64,000 bases of DNA. Origin: Citrobacter youngae (lineage in GTDB: Bacteria > Pseudomonadota > Gammaproteobacteria > Enterobacterales > Enterobacteriaceae). The stretch spans positions 62,001 through 126,000 of the forward strand of contig NZ_RPOI01000021.1 of assembly GCF_003818115.1 (NCBI RefSeq), read 5' to 3'. A model generated the notes under the pieces. The model did not search any database. It was not told the DNA's origin and worked only from the letters and a program-made list of their open reading frames with translations. The position numbers and the translations under genes were made by a program. This document shows positions 50,624 to 59,467 of the stretch, one piece after another; position 1 is the first letter of the stretch; the number at the start of each line of letters is the position of its first letter.

Positions 50624-50692
50624 GAAACCTCGTGTGTGGTTTTACTCTTCATCTTTCGAGTACTTATATTTTGAACCACGCAGTGACGCGTG

Positions 50693-50733
50693 TGTAAGTT
50701 TGCAATTCCGTTTGTTGTATTAATTTATTTACA
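50693..50733 (-). promoter_or_regulatory. TyrR boxes upstream of aroP
   Basis: A near-perfect TyrR box, tgtattaatttatttaca (50716-50733, TGTA-N10-TACA with a full TTTACA arm), is accompanied 23 bp away by a weaker tgtaag half (50693-50710). Paired strong and weak boxes overlapping the aroP promoter are the known arrangement by which TyrR with aromatic amino acids represses aroP in E. coli. Confidence 0.75.
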
Positions 50734-51139
50734 GCAATGAATTATGAAATGTTGCCTAAAGACTTTTGTCTTGATCAGAATAATGTTATGCGAGCGCGAA
50801 TGCACCTGCTTTATGCGGCGTGAGAGACGAGTTGAATAAAAAGAAACCATTTGTAAGCGCGAGTTTATCTACCACAAAATTTCCAATTTGAATTTTTATT
50901 CGAAAATAGTGATTGATAAATCGATAAATAAGCAGGTGAATCGGTTCAGATAATATATTTTTTCGTTTCAATTCGGTTAAAACTACCTCGGGATGGGTAA
51001 ATTTAACATTTGTGCATAGTTACATGTTTGAAACGTTATTTCTGTAATGTTGTTAAAATATGCCTCCTTTACTGATTTCAATCAAAACCTGTATGGACAG
51101 AAGGTGAATACTTTGTTACTTTAGCGTCAAGAACATGAA
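50734..51139. other. aroP-pdhR spacer carrying divergent promoters
   Basis: No gene is seen in about 400 bp. The stretch at 50830-51060 is A+T-rich. It must contain the pdhR-aceEF promoter near its right end (roughly 51080-51130), since the PdhR box follows immediately. A 61-codon minus-strand frame at 50786-50971 has no supporting ribosome site or recognisable sequence and is left out. Confidence 0.5.
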
Positions 51140-51154
51140 ATTGGTAAGACCAAT
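51140..51154 (+). promoter_or_regulatory. PdhR operator
   Basis: The site attggtaagaccaat is a perfect match to the PdhR palindrome ATTGGTNNNACCAAT. It lies 34 bp before the pdhR ATG, where binding would block transcription of pdhR-aceE-aceF. Pyruvate releases PdhR. Confidence 0.93.
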
Positions 51155-51187
51155 TGACTCCGGGCAAATGGCTTAAGACAGGAAATC

Positions 51188-51952
51188 ATGGCCTACAGCA
51201 AAATCCGCCAACCAAAACTCTCCGATGTGATTGAGCAGCAGCTGGAGTTTTTAATTCTTGAGGGGACACTTCGCCCCGGAGAAAAACTCCCACCGGAACG
51301 CGAGCTGGCAAAACAGTTCGACGTCTCCCGCCCCTCCTTACGCGAGGCGATCCAACGCCTTGAAGCGAAGGGGTTACTGCTTCGTCGTCAGGGCGGTGGC
51401 ACTTTTGTTCAGAGCAGCCTGTGGCAGAGCTTTAGCGACCCACTGGTAGAGCTGCTCTCCGACCATCCTGAATCCCAGTTTGACCTGCTTGAGACGCGCC
51501 ATGCGCTGGAAGGTATTGCAGCCTATTACGCTGCACTGCGCAGCACGGATGAAGACAAAACGCGTATCCGTGAACTCCACCATGCGATCGAGCTTGCGCA
51601 ACAGTCCGGCGATCTTGACGGTGAATCTGATGCGGTACTGCAGTATCAAATTGCTGTCACCGAAGCGGCACATAATGTGGTGCTGCTCCATTTGCTAAGG
51701 TGTATGGAGCCGATGCTGGCTCAGAACGTTCGGCAAAACTTCGAATTGCTGTATGCGCGTCGCGAGATGCTGCCGCTGGTAAGCAGTCACCGTACCCGTA
51801 TCTTTGAAGCAATTATCGCCGGGAAGCCGGAGGAGGCGCGTGAAGCGTCGCACCGTCACCTGGCCTTTATCGAAGAGATCCTGCTGGACAGAAGCCGTGA
51901 GGAAAGCCGTCGTGAACGCGCCTTACGCCGTCTGGAGCAACGAAAGAATTAG
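51188..51952 (+). CDS. pdhR: Pyruvate dehydrogenase operon repressor PdhR
   Basis: PdhR is a GntR/FadR-family repressor that senses pyruvate. It has 254 residues. The winged helix is at about 9-77 ([20 protein letters not shown], then [20 protein letters not shown]). The all-helical FCD ligand domain follows, ending [17 protein letters not shown]. It is first gene of the operon, behind a PdhR box that makes it autoregulated. Confidence 0.97.
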   Translation: MAYSKIRQPKLSDVIEQQLEFLILEGTLRPGEKLPPERELAKQFDVSRPSLREAIQRLEAKGLLLRRQGGGTFVQSSLWQSFSDPLVELLSDHPESQFDLLETRHALEGIAAYYAALRSTDEDKTRIRELHHAIELAQQSGDLDGESDAVLQYQIAVTEAAHNVVLLHLLRCMEPMLAQNVRQNFELLYARREMLPLVSSHRTRIFEAIIAGKPEEAREASHRHLAFIEEILLDRSREESRRERALRRLEQRKN

Positions 51953-52200
51953 TGATTTTTCTGGCAGAACGTTAACCAGAAGATGTTGTAAATCAAGCGC
52001 GAATTAAAGTGCGCGGCAACTAAATGCCAGGCCCATAAGGCTATTTTATTTGCCATTTTGGCCCTGGGCAGTGCTCACAATCCTCACGTACTACGTGTAC
52101 GCTCCGGTTGTTCCGCGCTGTCCGTGCCCAAACTGGCTGCAACAATTACGCCTGATGGGTCAGGCAATAAACGCAGAACCTGTCTTATTGCGCTTTTGGT
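51953..52200 (+). other. pdhR-aceE spacer, left part
   Basis: No gene is seen. A structured stretch at 52066-52140 contains the palindrome cacgt-act-acgtg (52085-52097) and G+C-rich sequence quite unlike its A+T-rich left neighbour. It reads like part of an intergenic repeat. From 52174 it enters the left arm (aacctgtcttattgcgc) of the aceE leader hairpin. Confidence 0.45.
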
Positions 52201-52322
52201 TGTTCAAAATAATTCGGGTTGTATCGCGGCGGCAAGCGCGCGAGTCGCCAGGAGCATAGTGAACTATGTGACTGGTGCGAGGAAGCGCAGCCAACAAAGA
52301 GACAACCTGAAGTATGAAGAAC
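52201..52322 (+). repeat. ERIC element in the aceE leader
   Basis: This diverged ERIC copy of about 122 bp has the ERIC landmarks gttgtatcgcggcggcaa, gtgactggtgcgagg and gcgcagccaacaaagagaca. Its central hairpin is catagt-ga-actatg (52255-52268). The outer ends (tgttc and gaaca) pair. The arms aacctgtcttattgcgc to its left (52174-52190) and gcaatgggacaggtt to its right (52330-52344) pair with each other, so the element sits in the loop of a pre-existing hairpin. Confidence 0.85.
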
Positions 52323-52385
52323 AAAGAACGCAATGGGACAGGTTCCAGATAACTCAACGTATTTAGATAGATAAGGAATACCCCC

Positions 52386-55049
52386 ATGTCAGAACGTTTC
52401 CCAAATGACGTGGATCCGATCGAAACTCGCGACTGGCTACAGGCGATCGAATCGGTCATCCGTGAAGAAGGTGTTGAGCGTGCTCAGTATCTGATCGACC
52501 AACTGCTTTCAGAAGCCCGCAAAGGCGGCGTGAAAGTAGCGGCAGGTGCAGGGGCCAGCAATTATGTAAACACTATTGCCGTTGAAGATGAACCGGAATA
52601 CCCGGGCAATCTGGAGCTGGAACGTCGTATTCGTTCTGTTATCCGTTGGAACGCCATCATGACCGTACTGCGCGCGTCTAAAAAGGACCTCGAGCTGGGT
52701 GGCCACATGGCATCCTTCCAGTCCTCCGCAACGGTATATGATGTTTGCTTCAACCACTTCTTCCGTGCACGCAACGAGCAAGATGGCGGCGATCTGGTGT
52801 ACTTCCAGGGCCACATCTCTCCGGGCATCTACGCACGCGCATTCCTGGAAGGTCGTCTGACTGAAGAGCAGATGAACAACTTCCGTCAGGAAGTACATGG
52901 CAAAGGCCTCTCTTCCTACCCGCACCCGAAACTGATGCCTGAATTCTGGCAGTTCCCGACCGTATCTATGGGTCTGGGCTCAATCGGTGCTATCTACCAG
53001 GCTAAATTCCTGAAATATCTGGAACACCGTGGTCTGAAAGATACCTCTAAACAAACCGTTTACGCCTTCCTGGGCGACGGCGAGATGGATGAGCCAGAAT
53101 CAAAAGGTGCGATCACCATCGCGACCCGTGAAAAACTGGACAACCTGGTCTTTGTTATCAACTGTAACCTGCAGCGTCTTGACGGCCCGGTAACCGGTAA
53201 CGGCAAGATTGTTAACGAACTGGAAGGCATCTTCGCGGGCGCTGGCTGGAACGTTATCAAAGTCATGTGGGGCGGTCGTTGGGATGAGCTGCTGCGTAAA
53301 GACACCAGCGGTAAACTGATCCAGCTGATGAACGAAACCGTTGATGGCGACTACCAGACCTTCAAATCCAAAGACGGCGCATACGTACGTGAGCACTTCT
53401 TCGGTAAATACCCGGAAACCGCAGCGCTGGTTGCTGACTGGACTGACGAGCAGATTTGGGCTCTGAACCGCGGTGGTCACGATCCGAAGAAAGTTTACGC
53501 TGCACTGAAAAAAGCGCAGGAAACCAAAGGCAAAGCAACTGTAATCCTCGCCCATACCATTAAAGGTTACGGCATGGGTGACACCGCTGAAGGTAAAAAC
53601 ATCGCTCACCAGGTTAAGAAAATGAACATGGACGGCGTGCGTTACATCCGCGACCGTTTCAACGTTCCTGTGACCGATGAGCAGGTTGAAAACCTGTCTT
53701 ACATCACCTTCCCGGAAGGTTCTGAAGAGCACACCTATCTGCACGCTCAGCGTCAGAAACTGCACGGCTACCTGCCAGCTCGTCAGCCGAACTTCACCGA
53801 GAAGCTGGAACTGCCGGCTCTGGAAGACTTCGGTGCGCTGCTGGAAGAGCAGAACAAAGAAATCTCCACCACTATCGCTTTCGTTCGTGCCCTGAACGTG
53901 ATGCTGAAGAACAAGTCGATCAAAGATCGTCTGGTGCCGATCATCGCTGACGAAGCGCGTACTTTCGGTATGGAAGGCCTGTTCCGTCAGATCGGTATCT
54001 ACAGCCCGAACGGTCAGCAGTACACCCCGCAGGACCGTGAGCAGGTTGCTTACTATAAAGAAGACGAGAAAGGTCAGATCCTGCAGGAAGGTATCAACGA
54101 ACTGGGTGCTGGCGCATCCTGGCTGGCTGCTGCGACCTCTTACAGCACCAACGATCTGCCGATGATTCCGTTCTACATCTACTACTCCATGTTCGGGTTC
54201 CAGCGTATCGGCGACCTGTGCTGGCAGGCAGGCGACCAACAGGCTCGTGGCTTCCTGATCGGTGGTACTTCCGGTCGTACGACGCTGAACGGTGAAGGTC
54301 TGCAGCACGAAGATGGTCACAGCCATATTCAGTCTCTGACTATCCCGAACTGTATCTCTTACGATCCGTCTTACGCGTACGAAGTTGCGGTCATCATGCA
54401 CGATGGTCTGGAGCGTATGTACGGTGAGAAACAAGAGAACGTTTACTACTACATCACCACGCTGAACGAAAACTACCACATGCCGGCAATGCCAGCAGGT
54501 GCCGAGGAAGGTATCCGTAAAGGTATCTACAAACTCGAAACCCTCGAAGGTAAGAAAGGTAAAGTTCAGCTGCTGGGCTCCGGTTCTATCCTGCGTCACG
54601 TCCGTGAAGCAGCGCAGATCCTGGCAAACGACTACGGTGTAGGTTCTGACGTGTATAGCGTCACTTCCTTCACTGAACTGGCGCGTGATGGCCAGGATTG
54701 TGAGCGCTGGAACATGCTGCACCCGATGGAAACTCCGCGCGTTCCGTACATCGCTCAGGTGATGAACGACGCTCCGGCAGTAGCATCTACTGACTATATG
54801 AAACTGTTTGCCGAACAGGTTCGTACTTATGTACCGGCTGATGATTATCGCGTACTGGGTACTGACGGTTTCGGTCGCTCTGACAGCCGTGAAAACCTGC
54901 GTCACCACTTCGAAGTTGATGCTTCCTACGTGGTTGTAGCGGCCCTGGGCGAACTGGCTAAACGTGGCGAAATCGATAAGAAAGTGGTTGCTGACGCAAT
55001 CACCAAATTCAACATCGATGCAGATAAAGTTAACCCGCGTCTGGCGTAA
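52386..55049 (+). CDS. aceE: Pyruvate dehydrogenase E1 component AceE
   Basis: AceE decarboxylates pyruvate with thiamine diphosphate and acetylates the E2 lipoyl groups. The 887 residues equal E. coli. The ThDP motif runs from [14 protein letters not shown] (about 230-243) to [11 protein letters not shown]. The transketolase-like pyrimidine-binding and C-terminal domains follow. The start at 52386 is preceded by ataaggaata. It is co-transcribed with pdhR and aceF. Confidence 0.98.
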   Translation: MSERFPNDVDPIETRDWLQAIESVIREEGVERAQYLIDQLLSEARKGGVKVAAGAGASNYVNTIAVEDEPEYPGNLELERRIRSVIRWNAIMTVLRASKKDLELGGHMASFQSSATVYDVCFNHFFRARNEQDGGDLVYFQGHISPGIYARAFLEGRLTEEQMNNFRQEVHGKGLSSYPHPKLMPEFWQFPTVSMGLGSIGAIYQAKFLKYLEHRGLKDTSKQTVYAFLGDGEMDEPESKGAITIATREKLDNLVFVINCNLQRLDGPVTGNGKIVNELEGIFAGAGWNVIKVMWGGRWDELLRKDTSGKLIQLMNETVDGDYQTFKSKDGAYVREHFFGKYPETAALVADWTDEQIWALNRGGHDPKKVYAALKKAQETKGKATVILAHTIKGYGMGDTAEGKNIAHQVKKMNMDGVRYIRDRFNVPVTDEQVENLSYITFPEGSEEHTYLHAQRQKLHGYLPARQPNFTEKLELPALEDFGALLEEQNKEISTTIAFVRALNVMLKNKSIKDRLVPIIADEARTFGMEGLFRQIGIYSPNGQQYTPQDREQVAYYKEDEKGQILQEGINELGAGASWLAAATSYSTNDLPMIPFYIYYSMFGFQRIGDLCWQAGDQQARGFLIGGTSGRTTLNGEGLQHEDGHSHIQSLTIPNCISYDPSYAYEVAVIMHDGLERMYGEKQENVYYYITTLNENYHMPAMPAGAEEGIRKGIYKLETLEGKKGKVQLLGSGSILRHVREAAQILANDYGVGSDVYSVTSFTELARDGQDCERWNMLHPMETPRVPYIAQVMNDAPAVASTDYMKLFAEQVRTYVPADDYRVLGTDGFGRSDSRENLRHHFEVDASYVVVAALGELAKRGEIDKKVVADAITKFNIDADKVNPRLA

Positions 55050-55063
55050 GAGGTAAAAGAATA

Positions 55064-56953
55064 ATGGCTATCGAAATCAATGTACCGGACATCGGGGCTG
55101 ATGAAGTTGAAATCACCGAGATCCTGGTCAAAGTAGGCGACAAAGTTGAAGCTGAACAGTCGCTGATCACCGTAGAAGGCGACAAAGCCTCTATGGAAGT
55201 TCCGTCTCCTCAGGCTGGTATCGTTAAAGAGATCAAAGTCTCTGTTGGCGACAAAACTGAGACCGGCAAACTGATCATGATTTTCGATTCCGCCGACGGT
55301 GCAGCAGCAGCTGCACCTGCTCCGGCAGAAGAGAAGAAAGAAGCGGCTCCGGCAGCAGCACCTGCTGCTGCGGCAGCGAAAGACGTACACGTACCGGACA
55401 TCGGCGGCGACGAAGTTGAAGTTACCGAGATCATGGTTAAAGTGGGCGACACCGTTGCGGCTGAACAGTCTCTGATCACCGTAGAAGGCGACAAGGCTTC
55501 CATGGAAGTTCCAGCGCCGTTCGCGGGCGTGGTGAAAGAGATCAAAATCAACACCGGCGACAAAGTGTCTACCGGCTCCCTGATTATGGTCTTCGAAGTG
55601 GCGGGCGCAGCGCCTGCTGCTGCACCGGCTCAGGCGGCTGCTCCAGCAGCGGCGGCGGCTCCGGCTGCTTCTGGTTCGAAAGAAGTTAACGTACCGGACA
55701 TCGGCGGTGACGAAGTGGAAGTCACTGAAGTGATGGTTAAAGTGGGCGATAAAATTGCCGCTGAGCAGTCACTGATCACCGTTGAAGGCGATAAAGCGTC
55801 AATGGAAGTTCCGGCACCGTTCGCGGGTACTGTAAAAGAAATCAAAATCAGCACCGGCGACAAAGTTAAAACCGGTTCTCTGATTATGGTCTTCGAAGTA
55901 GAAGGCGCAGCACCGGCTGCCGCCCCTGCGCAAGCTGCAGCTCCGGCTCCGGCCGCTGCACCTGCACAAGCCGCAGCGCCTGCTCCGGCAGCGAAAGCAG
56001 AAGGCAAATCTGAATTTGCTGAGAACGACGCTTACGTCCACGCTACGCCGCTGATTCGTCGCCTGGCGCGCGAATTCGGTGTGAACCTGGCGAAAGTGAA
56101 AGGGTCTGGCCGTAAAGGTCGTATCCTGCGTGAAGACGTTCAGGCTTACGTGAAAGATGCTATCAAGCGTGCTGAAGCGGCTCCGGCTGCAGCAGCAGGC
56201 GGCGGTATCCCGGGCATGCTGCCATGGCCGAAAGTGGACTTCAGCAAGTTCGGTGAAATCGAAGAAGTGGAACTGGGCCGTATCCAGAAAATCTCGGGTG
56301 CTAACCTGAGTCGTAACTGGGTGATGATCCCGCACGTTACTCACTTCGATAAGACCGATATCACCGATCTGGAAGCGTTCCGTAAACAGCAGAACGCCGA
56401 AGCTGAAAAACGTAAACTGGACGTGAAATTCACCCCAGTAGTCTTCATCATGAAAGCCGTTGCCGCAGCTCTGGAACAGATGCCGCGCTTCAACAGCTCC
56501 CTGTCTGAAGACGGTCAGCGCCTGACCCTGAAGAAATACATCAACATCGGTGTGGCGGTAGATACGCCGAATGGTCTGGTTGTTCCGGTCTTCAAAGACG
56601 TGAACAAGAAGAGTATTACCGAGCTGTCTCGTGAACTGACCGTGATCTCCAAGAAAGCGCGTGATGGCAAGCTGACTGCTGGCGAAATGCAGGGCGGTTG
56701 CTTCACCATCTCCAGCATCGGTGGCCTGGGTACTACCCACTTCGCGCCGATTGTGAACGCGCCGGAAGTGGCTATCCTCGGTGTCTCCAAGTCCTCTATG
56801 GAGCCAGTGTGGAACGGTAAAGAGTTTATGCCGCGTCTGATGATGCCGATTTCGCTCTCCTTCGACCACCGTGTAATTGACGGTGCTGATGGTGCGCGCT
56901 TTATCACCATCATCAACAACATGCTGTCTGACATTCGCCGCCTGGTGATGTAA
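55064..56953 (+). CDS. aceF: Dihydrolipoyl acetyltransferase E2 AceF
   Basis: AceF is the E2 core of pyruvate dehydrogenase. It has 629 residues, one fewer than E. coli. Three tandem lipoyl domains each carry [10 protein letters not shown] with lipoyl lysines K41, K144 and K244, joined by Ala/Pro-rich linkers. An E1/E3-binding domain ([20 protein letters not shown], about 328-347) and the catalytic domain follow, with DHRVIDG at 601-607 (H602). The three repeats are close in DNA too, a likely recombination substrate, but none is lost. Confidence 0.98.
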   Translation: MAIEINVPDIGADEVEITEILVKVGDKVEAEQSLITVEGDKASMEVPSPQAGIVKEIKVSVGDKTETGKLIMIFDSADGAAAAAPAPAEEKKEAAPAAAPAAAAAKDVHVPDIGGDEVEVTEIMVKVGDTVAAEQSLITVEGDKASMEVPAPFAGVVKEIKINTGDKVSTGSLIMVFEVAGAAPAAAPAQAAAPAAAAAPAASGSKEVNVPDIGGDEVEVTEVMVKVGDKIAAEQSLITVEGDKASMEVPAPFAGTVKEIKISTGDKVKTGSLIMVFEVEGAAPAAAPAQAAAPAPAAAPAQAAAPAPAAKAEGKSEFAENDAYVHATPLIRRLAREFGVNLAKVKGSGRKGRILREDVQAYVKDAIKRAEAAPAAAAGGGIPGMLPWPKVDFSKFGEIEEVELGRIQKISGANLSRNWVMIPHVTHFDKTDITDLEAFRKQQNAEAEKRKLDVKFTPVVFIMKAVAAALEQMPRFNSSLSEDGQRLTLKKYINIGVAVDTPNGLVVPVFKDVNKKSITELSRELTVISKKARDGKLTAGEMQGGCFTISSIGGLGTTHFAPIVNAPEVAILGVSKSSMEPVWNGKEFMPRLMMPISLSFDHRVIDGADGARFITIINNMLSDIRRLVM

Positions 56954-56956
56954 GCG

Positions 56957-56985
56957 AAAAAGCCGGCCCGACGGCCGGCTTTTTT
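56957..56985 (+). terminator. aceF terminator
   Basis: The stem aagccggcc-cga-cggccggctt runs into six T, starting 4 bp after the aceF stop. It separates pdhR-aceEF from lpd, which therefore also needs its own promoter. Confidence 0.93.
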
Positions 56986-57050
56986 CTGGTAATCTCATGA
57001 AGTCAGTGAGGTTATTGTGCGAAAGACAAATCGGTTGCCGTTTGTTGTTT

Positions 57051-57082
57051 CAAAATTGTTAACAATTTTGTAAAATACGGGC
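57051..57082 (+). promoter_or_regulatory. lpd promoter region with a 20-bp perfect palindrome
   Basis: The sequence caaaattgttaacaattttg (57051-57070) is a perfect 20-bp palindrome directly followed by taaaat (57071-57076), a plausible -10. The same palindrome precedes lpd in E. coli as I recall it, where the independent lpd promoter is under ArcA control. The assignment of the exact hexamers is tentative. Confidence 0.6.
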
Positions 57083-57128
57083 GGATAGAACGACCCGGTG
57101 GACGACGGGTATAAATTAAGAGGTCATG

Positions 57129-58553
57129 ATGAGCACTGAAATCAAAACTCAGGTCGTGGTACTTGGGGCAGGCCCTGCAGGTTACTCTGCTGCCTTCCGT
57201 TGCGCAGATTTAGGTCTGGAGACCGTCATCGTAGAACGTTACAGCACCCTTGGTGGTGTTTGTCTGAACGTCGGCTGTATCCCTTCTAAAGCGCTGCTGC
57301 ACGTAGCAAAAGTTATCGAAGAAGCCAAAGCGCTGGCTGAACACGGTATCGTTTTTGGCGAGCCGAAAACTGATATCGACAAGATTCGTACCTGGAAAGA
57401 AAAAGTTATCACTCAACTGACCGGCGGTCTGGCGGGTATGGCCAAAGGCCGTAAAGTGAAAGTGGTTAACGGTCTGGGTAAATTTACCGGGGCGAACACC
57501 CTGGAAGTTGAAGGCGAAAACGGCAAAACCGTGATCAACTTCGACAACGCAATCATCGCGGCGGGTTCCCGTCCGATCGAACTGCCGTTTATTCCGCATG
57601 AAGATCCGCGCGTGTGGGATTCCACCGATGCACTGGAACTGAAAACTGTTCCTAAGCGCCTGCTGGTTATGGGCGGCGGTATCATCGGTCTGGAAATGGG
57701 TACCGTGTACCATGCGCTGGGTTCAGAGATCGACGTGGTTGAAATGTTCGACCAGGTTATCCCGGCTGCCGATAAAGACGTGGTTAAAGTCTTCACCAAG
57801 CGCATCAGCAAGAAATTCAACCTGATGCTGGAAACCAAAGTGACCGCCGTTGAAGCGAAAGAAGACGGTATCTACGTTTCCATGGAAGGCAAAAAAGCGC
57901 CTGCTGAAGCTCAGCGTTACGATGCTGTGCTGGTGGCTATCGGTCGTGTACCGAACGGTAAAAACCTCGATGCGGGCAAAGCTGGCGTGGAAGTTGATGA
58001 CCGTGGCTTCATCCGCGTTGACAAACAGCTGCGCACCAATGTGCCGCACATCTTTGCTATCGGCGATATCGTCGGTCAGCCGATGCTGGCGCACAAAGGT
58101 GTTCACGAAGGTCACGTTGCCGCTGAAGTTATCGCCGGTAAGAAACACTACTTCGATCCGAAAGTTATTCCATCCATCGCGTACACTGAACCAGAAGTTG
58201 CATGGGTTGGCCTGACTGAGAAAGAAGCGAAAGAAAAAGGCATCAGCTACGAAACCGCCACCTTCCCGTGGGCTGCTTCTGGCCGTGCTATCGCTTCCGA
58301 CTGCGCGGATGGTATGACCAAACTGATTTTCGACAAAGAATCTCACCGTGTTATCGGTGGTGCGATTGTCGGTACCAACGGCGGCGAGCTGCTGGGCGAA
58401 ATCGGTCTGGCGATCGAAATGGGTTGTGACGCTGAAGACATCGCGCTGACCATCCACGCGCACCCGACTCTGCACGAGTCCGTTGGTCTGGCAGCTGAAG
58501 TGTTCGAAGGTAGCATCACCGACCTGCCGAACCTGAAAGCGAAGAAAAAGTAA
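57129..58553 (+). CDS. lpd: Dihydrolipoamide dehydrogenase Lpd (E3)
   Basis: Lpd is the FAD-linked E3 shared by the pyruvate and 2-oxoglutarate dehydrogenases and the glycine cleavage system. I start at the second of two adjacent ATGs (57129, 474 residues, MSTEIKTQVVVLGAGPAGYS), as in E. coli; 57126 is possible. FAD motif GAGPAGYSAA is at 13-22, redox-active C45/C50 in GGVCLNVGCIPSK, NAD motif VMGGGIIGLEMG near 180, and the C-terminal HAHPTLHE supplies the catalytic His-Glu pair. Confidence 0.98.
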   Translation: MSTEIKTQVVVLGAGPAGYSAAFRCADLGLETVIVERYSTLGGVCLNVGCIPSKALLHVAKVIEEAKALAEHGIVFGEPKTDIDKIRTWKEKVITQLTGGLAGMAKGRKVKVVNGLGKFTGANTLEVEGENGKTVINFDNAIIAAGSRPIELPFIPHEDPRVWDSTDALELKTVPKRLLVMGGGIIGLEMGTVYHALGSEIDVVEMFDQVIPAADKDVVKVFTKRISKKFNLMLETKVTAVEAKEDGIYVSMEGKKAPAEAQRYDAVLVAIGRVPNGKNLDAGKAGVEVDDRGFIRVDKQLRTNVPHIFAIGDIVGQPMLAHKGVHEGHVAAEVIAGKKHYFDPKVIPSIAYTEPEVAWVGLTEKEAKEKGISYETATFPWAASGRAIASDCADGMTKLIFDKESHRVIGGAIVGTNGGELLGEIGLAIEMGCDAEDIALTIHAHPTLHESVGLAAEVFEGSITDLPNLKAKKK

Positions 58554-58569
58554 TCTTCCCGCTTTTGTG

Positions 58570-58598
58570 AAAACGCCTCTTCGGAGGCGTTTTTTTTG
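58570..58598 (+). terminator. lpd terminator
   Basis: The stem aaacgcctc-ttcg-gaggcgttt uses a stable UUCG tetraloop and is followed by a run of T, 17 bp after the lpd stop. Because its stem is flanked by A on one side and T on the other, it could also act for minus-strand transcription from the DUF2950 gene. Confidence 0.95.
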
Positions 58599-58663
58599 CC
58601 TTAAGATTCACCGCAATTTTCCCGGCAGTCTCTTAATGACGAGACAACCAATGCGTTGGCTGT

Positions 58664-59458
58664 TCAGGGCGCTACGGGATGCCAGGTTTTTTCAGGGCTG
58701 TACTCAGTCATCGCCTGTGCTTTCTGTTGTGATGCTTCGCCAAGGTTGGCCTGATAAACATTGTCATCGCCGCTAATCATAAAGCTCATCACTCCGGTGT
58801 GACCGTAGCTAATCGGCCATGCAATCATGGCGAAACCACTGGCTTTGTCCGGCAGTATGCGGAAACGATAACCGTGATAACCCGTGCCGGGTTCTTGTGG
58901 GCTGAAGGCGGGTCCCAGAGGGCTTGGCGCTTCGCCTGGTGTGACGGGCCAGTAAAGCCCATCTTTTTTACCTTCGCTACTGACAATTTTTTGCGCATAC
59001 GATTTGTTCAGCGCGTAATAGCTTTGCTGCGCGTCAACGTAGGCGTGCAGCGCTTCGATGGCTGAAAGCTCGTTGCGACCGATCGTTCTAGTGAGGATCT
59101 CCTCCTGGGCTTCGGTCATATCGAACGCCCAGCCTTTGCTGGTTTTCACCATCGGTATGGGTAACTGCCAGTCATCTTGCCCTACGTTGAGATGCGCCAT
59201 ATTGCCCTGCAGCACAATGTGATGGCTCACCTTCCAGTCGCGATTAAAGCGTGCCACTGCTTCCGGATCGGCCCCTTCTGGTGGCAAAAAATGTCGCCAG
59301 TTTTCACCCAGTAGCGCCGTGAGCTGCTTTTCATTTTGCTGCGTCACCGCAGCGGCAAATGCACTGGCCGCGTCTTCGGGGGAGGTGAACGCCTGTTGCG
59401 CATAGCTCACCAGCGGCAAGGAGAGCAACAGGGCGCTTAACATAATTTTTTTCATCAT
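58664..59458 (-). CDS. Exported DUF2950 family protein
   Basis: This 264-residue protein (or 263 from the second of two adjacent ATGs) begins with a clear signal peptide, MMKKIMLSALLLSLPLVSYA, cut before QQAF. The mature part matches the DUF2950 pattern: FTSPEDAASAFAAAVTQQNE at the start, the central EALHAYVDAQQSYYALNK, GLYWPV, and the terminal GYRFRILP and FAMIAWPISYGHTGVMSF. No catalytic residues are known for the family. It lies 9 bp after yacH and is surely co-transcribed with it, which suggests a shared envelope role. As I recall it, E. coli K-12 has no such gene at this site. Confidence 0.87.
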   Translation of the reverse strand: MMKKIMLSALLLSLPLVSYAQQAFTSPEDAASAFAAAVTQQNEKQLTALLGENWRHFLPPEGADPEAVARFNRDWKVSHHIVLQGNMAHLNVGQDDWQLPIPMVKTSKGWAFDMTEAQEEILTRTIGRNELSAIEALHAYVDAQQSYYALNKSYAQKIVSSEGKKDGLYWPVTPGEAPSPLGPAFSPQEPGTGYHGYRFRILPDKASGFAMIAWPISYGHTGVMSFMISGDDNVYQANLGEASQQKAQAMTEYSPEKTWHPVAP

Positions 59459-59467
59459 CGGCTCCGG

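Noticed and set aside
53100-54908. 602-codon open frame on the minus strand opposite aceE
   Set aside because: Antisense to a highly expressed, codon-biased gene. It has no ribosome site and no family resemblance; its composition follows from aceE codon use.
55064-56040. Three near-identical segments at the DNA level in aceF
   Set aside because: They are the normal tandem lipoyl domains of enteric AceF, not a recent repeat expansion.
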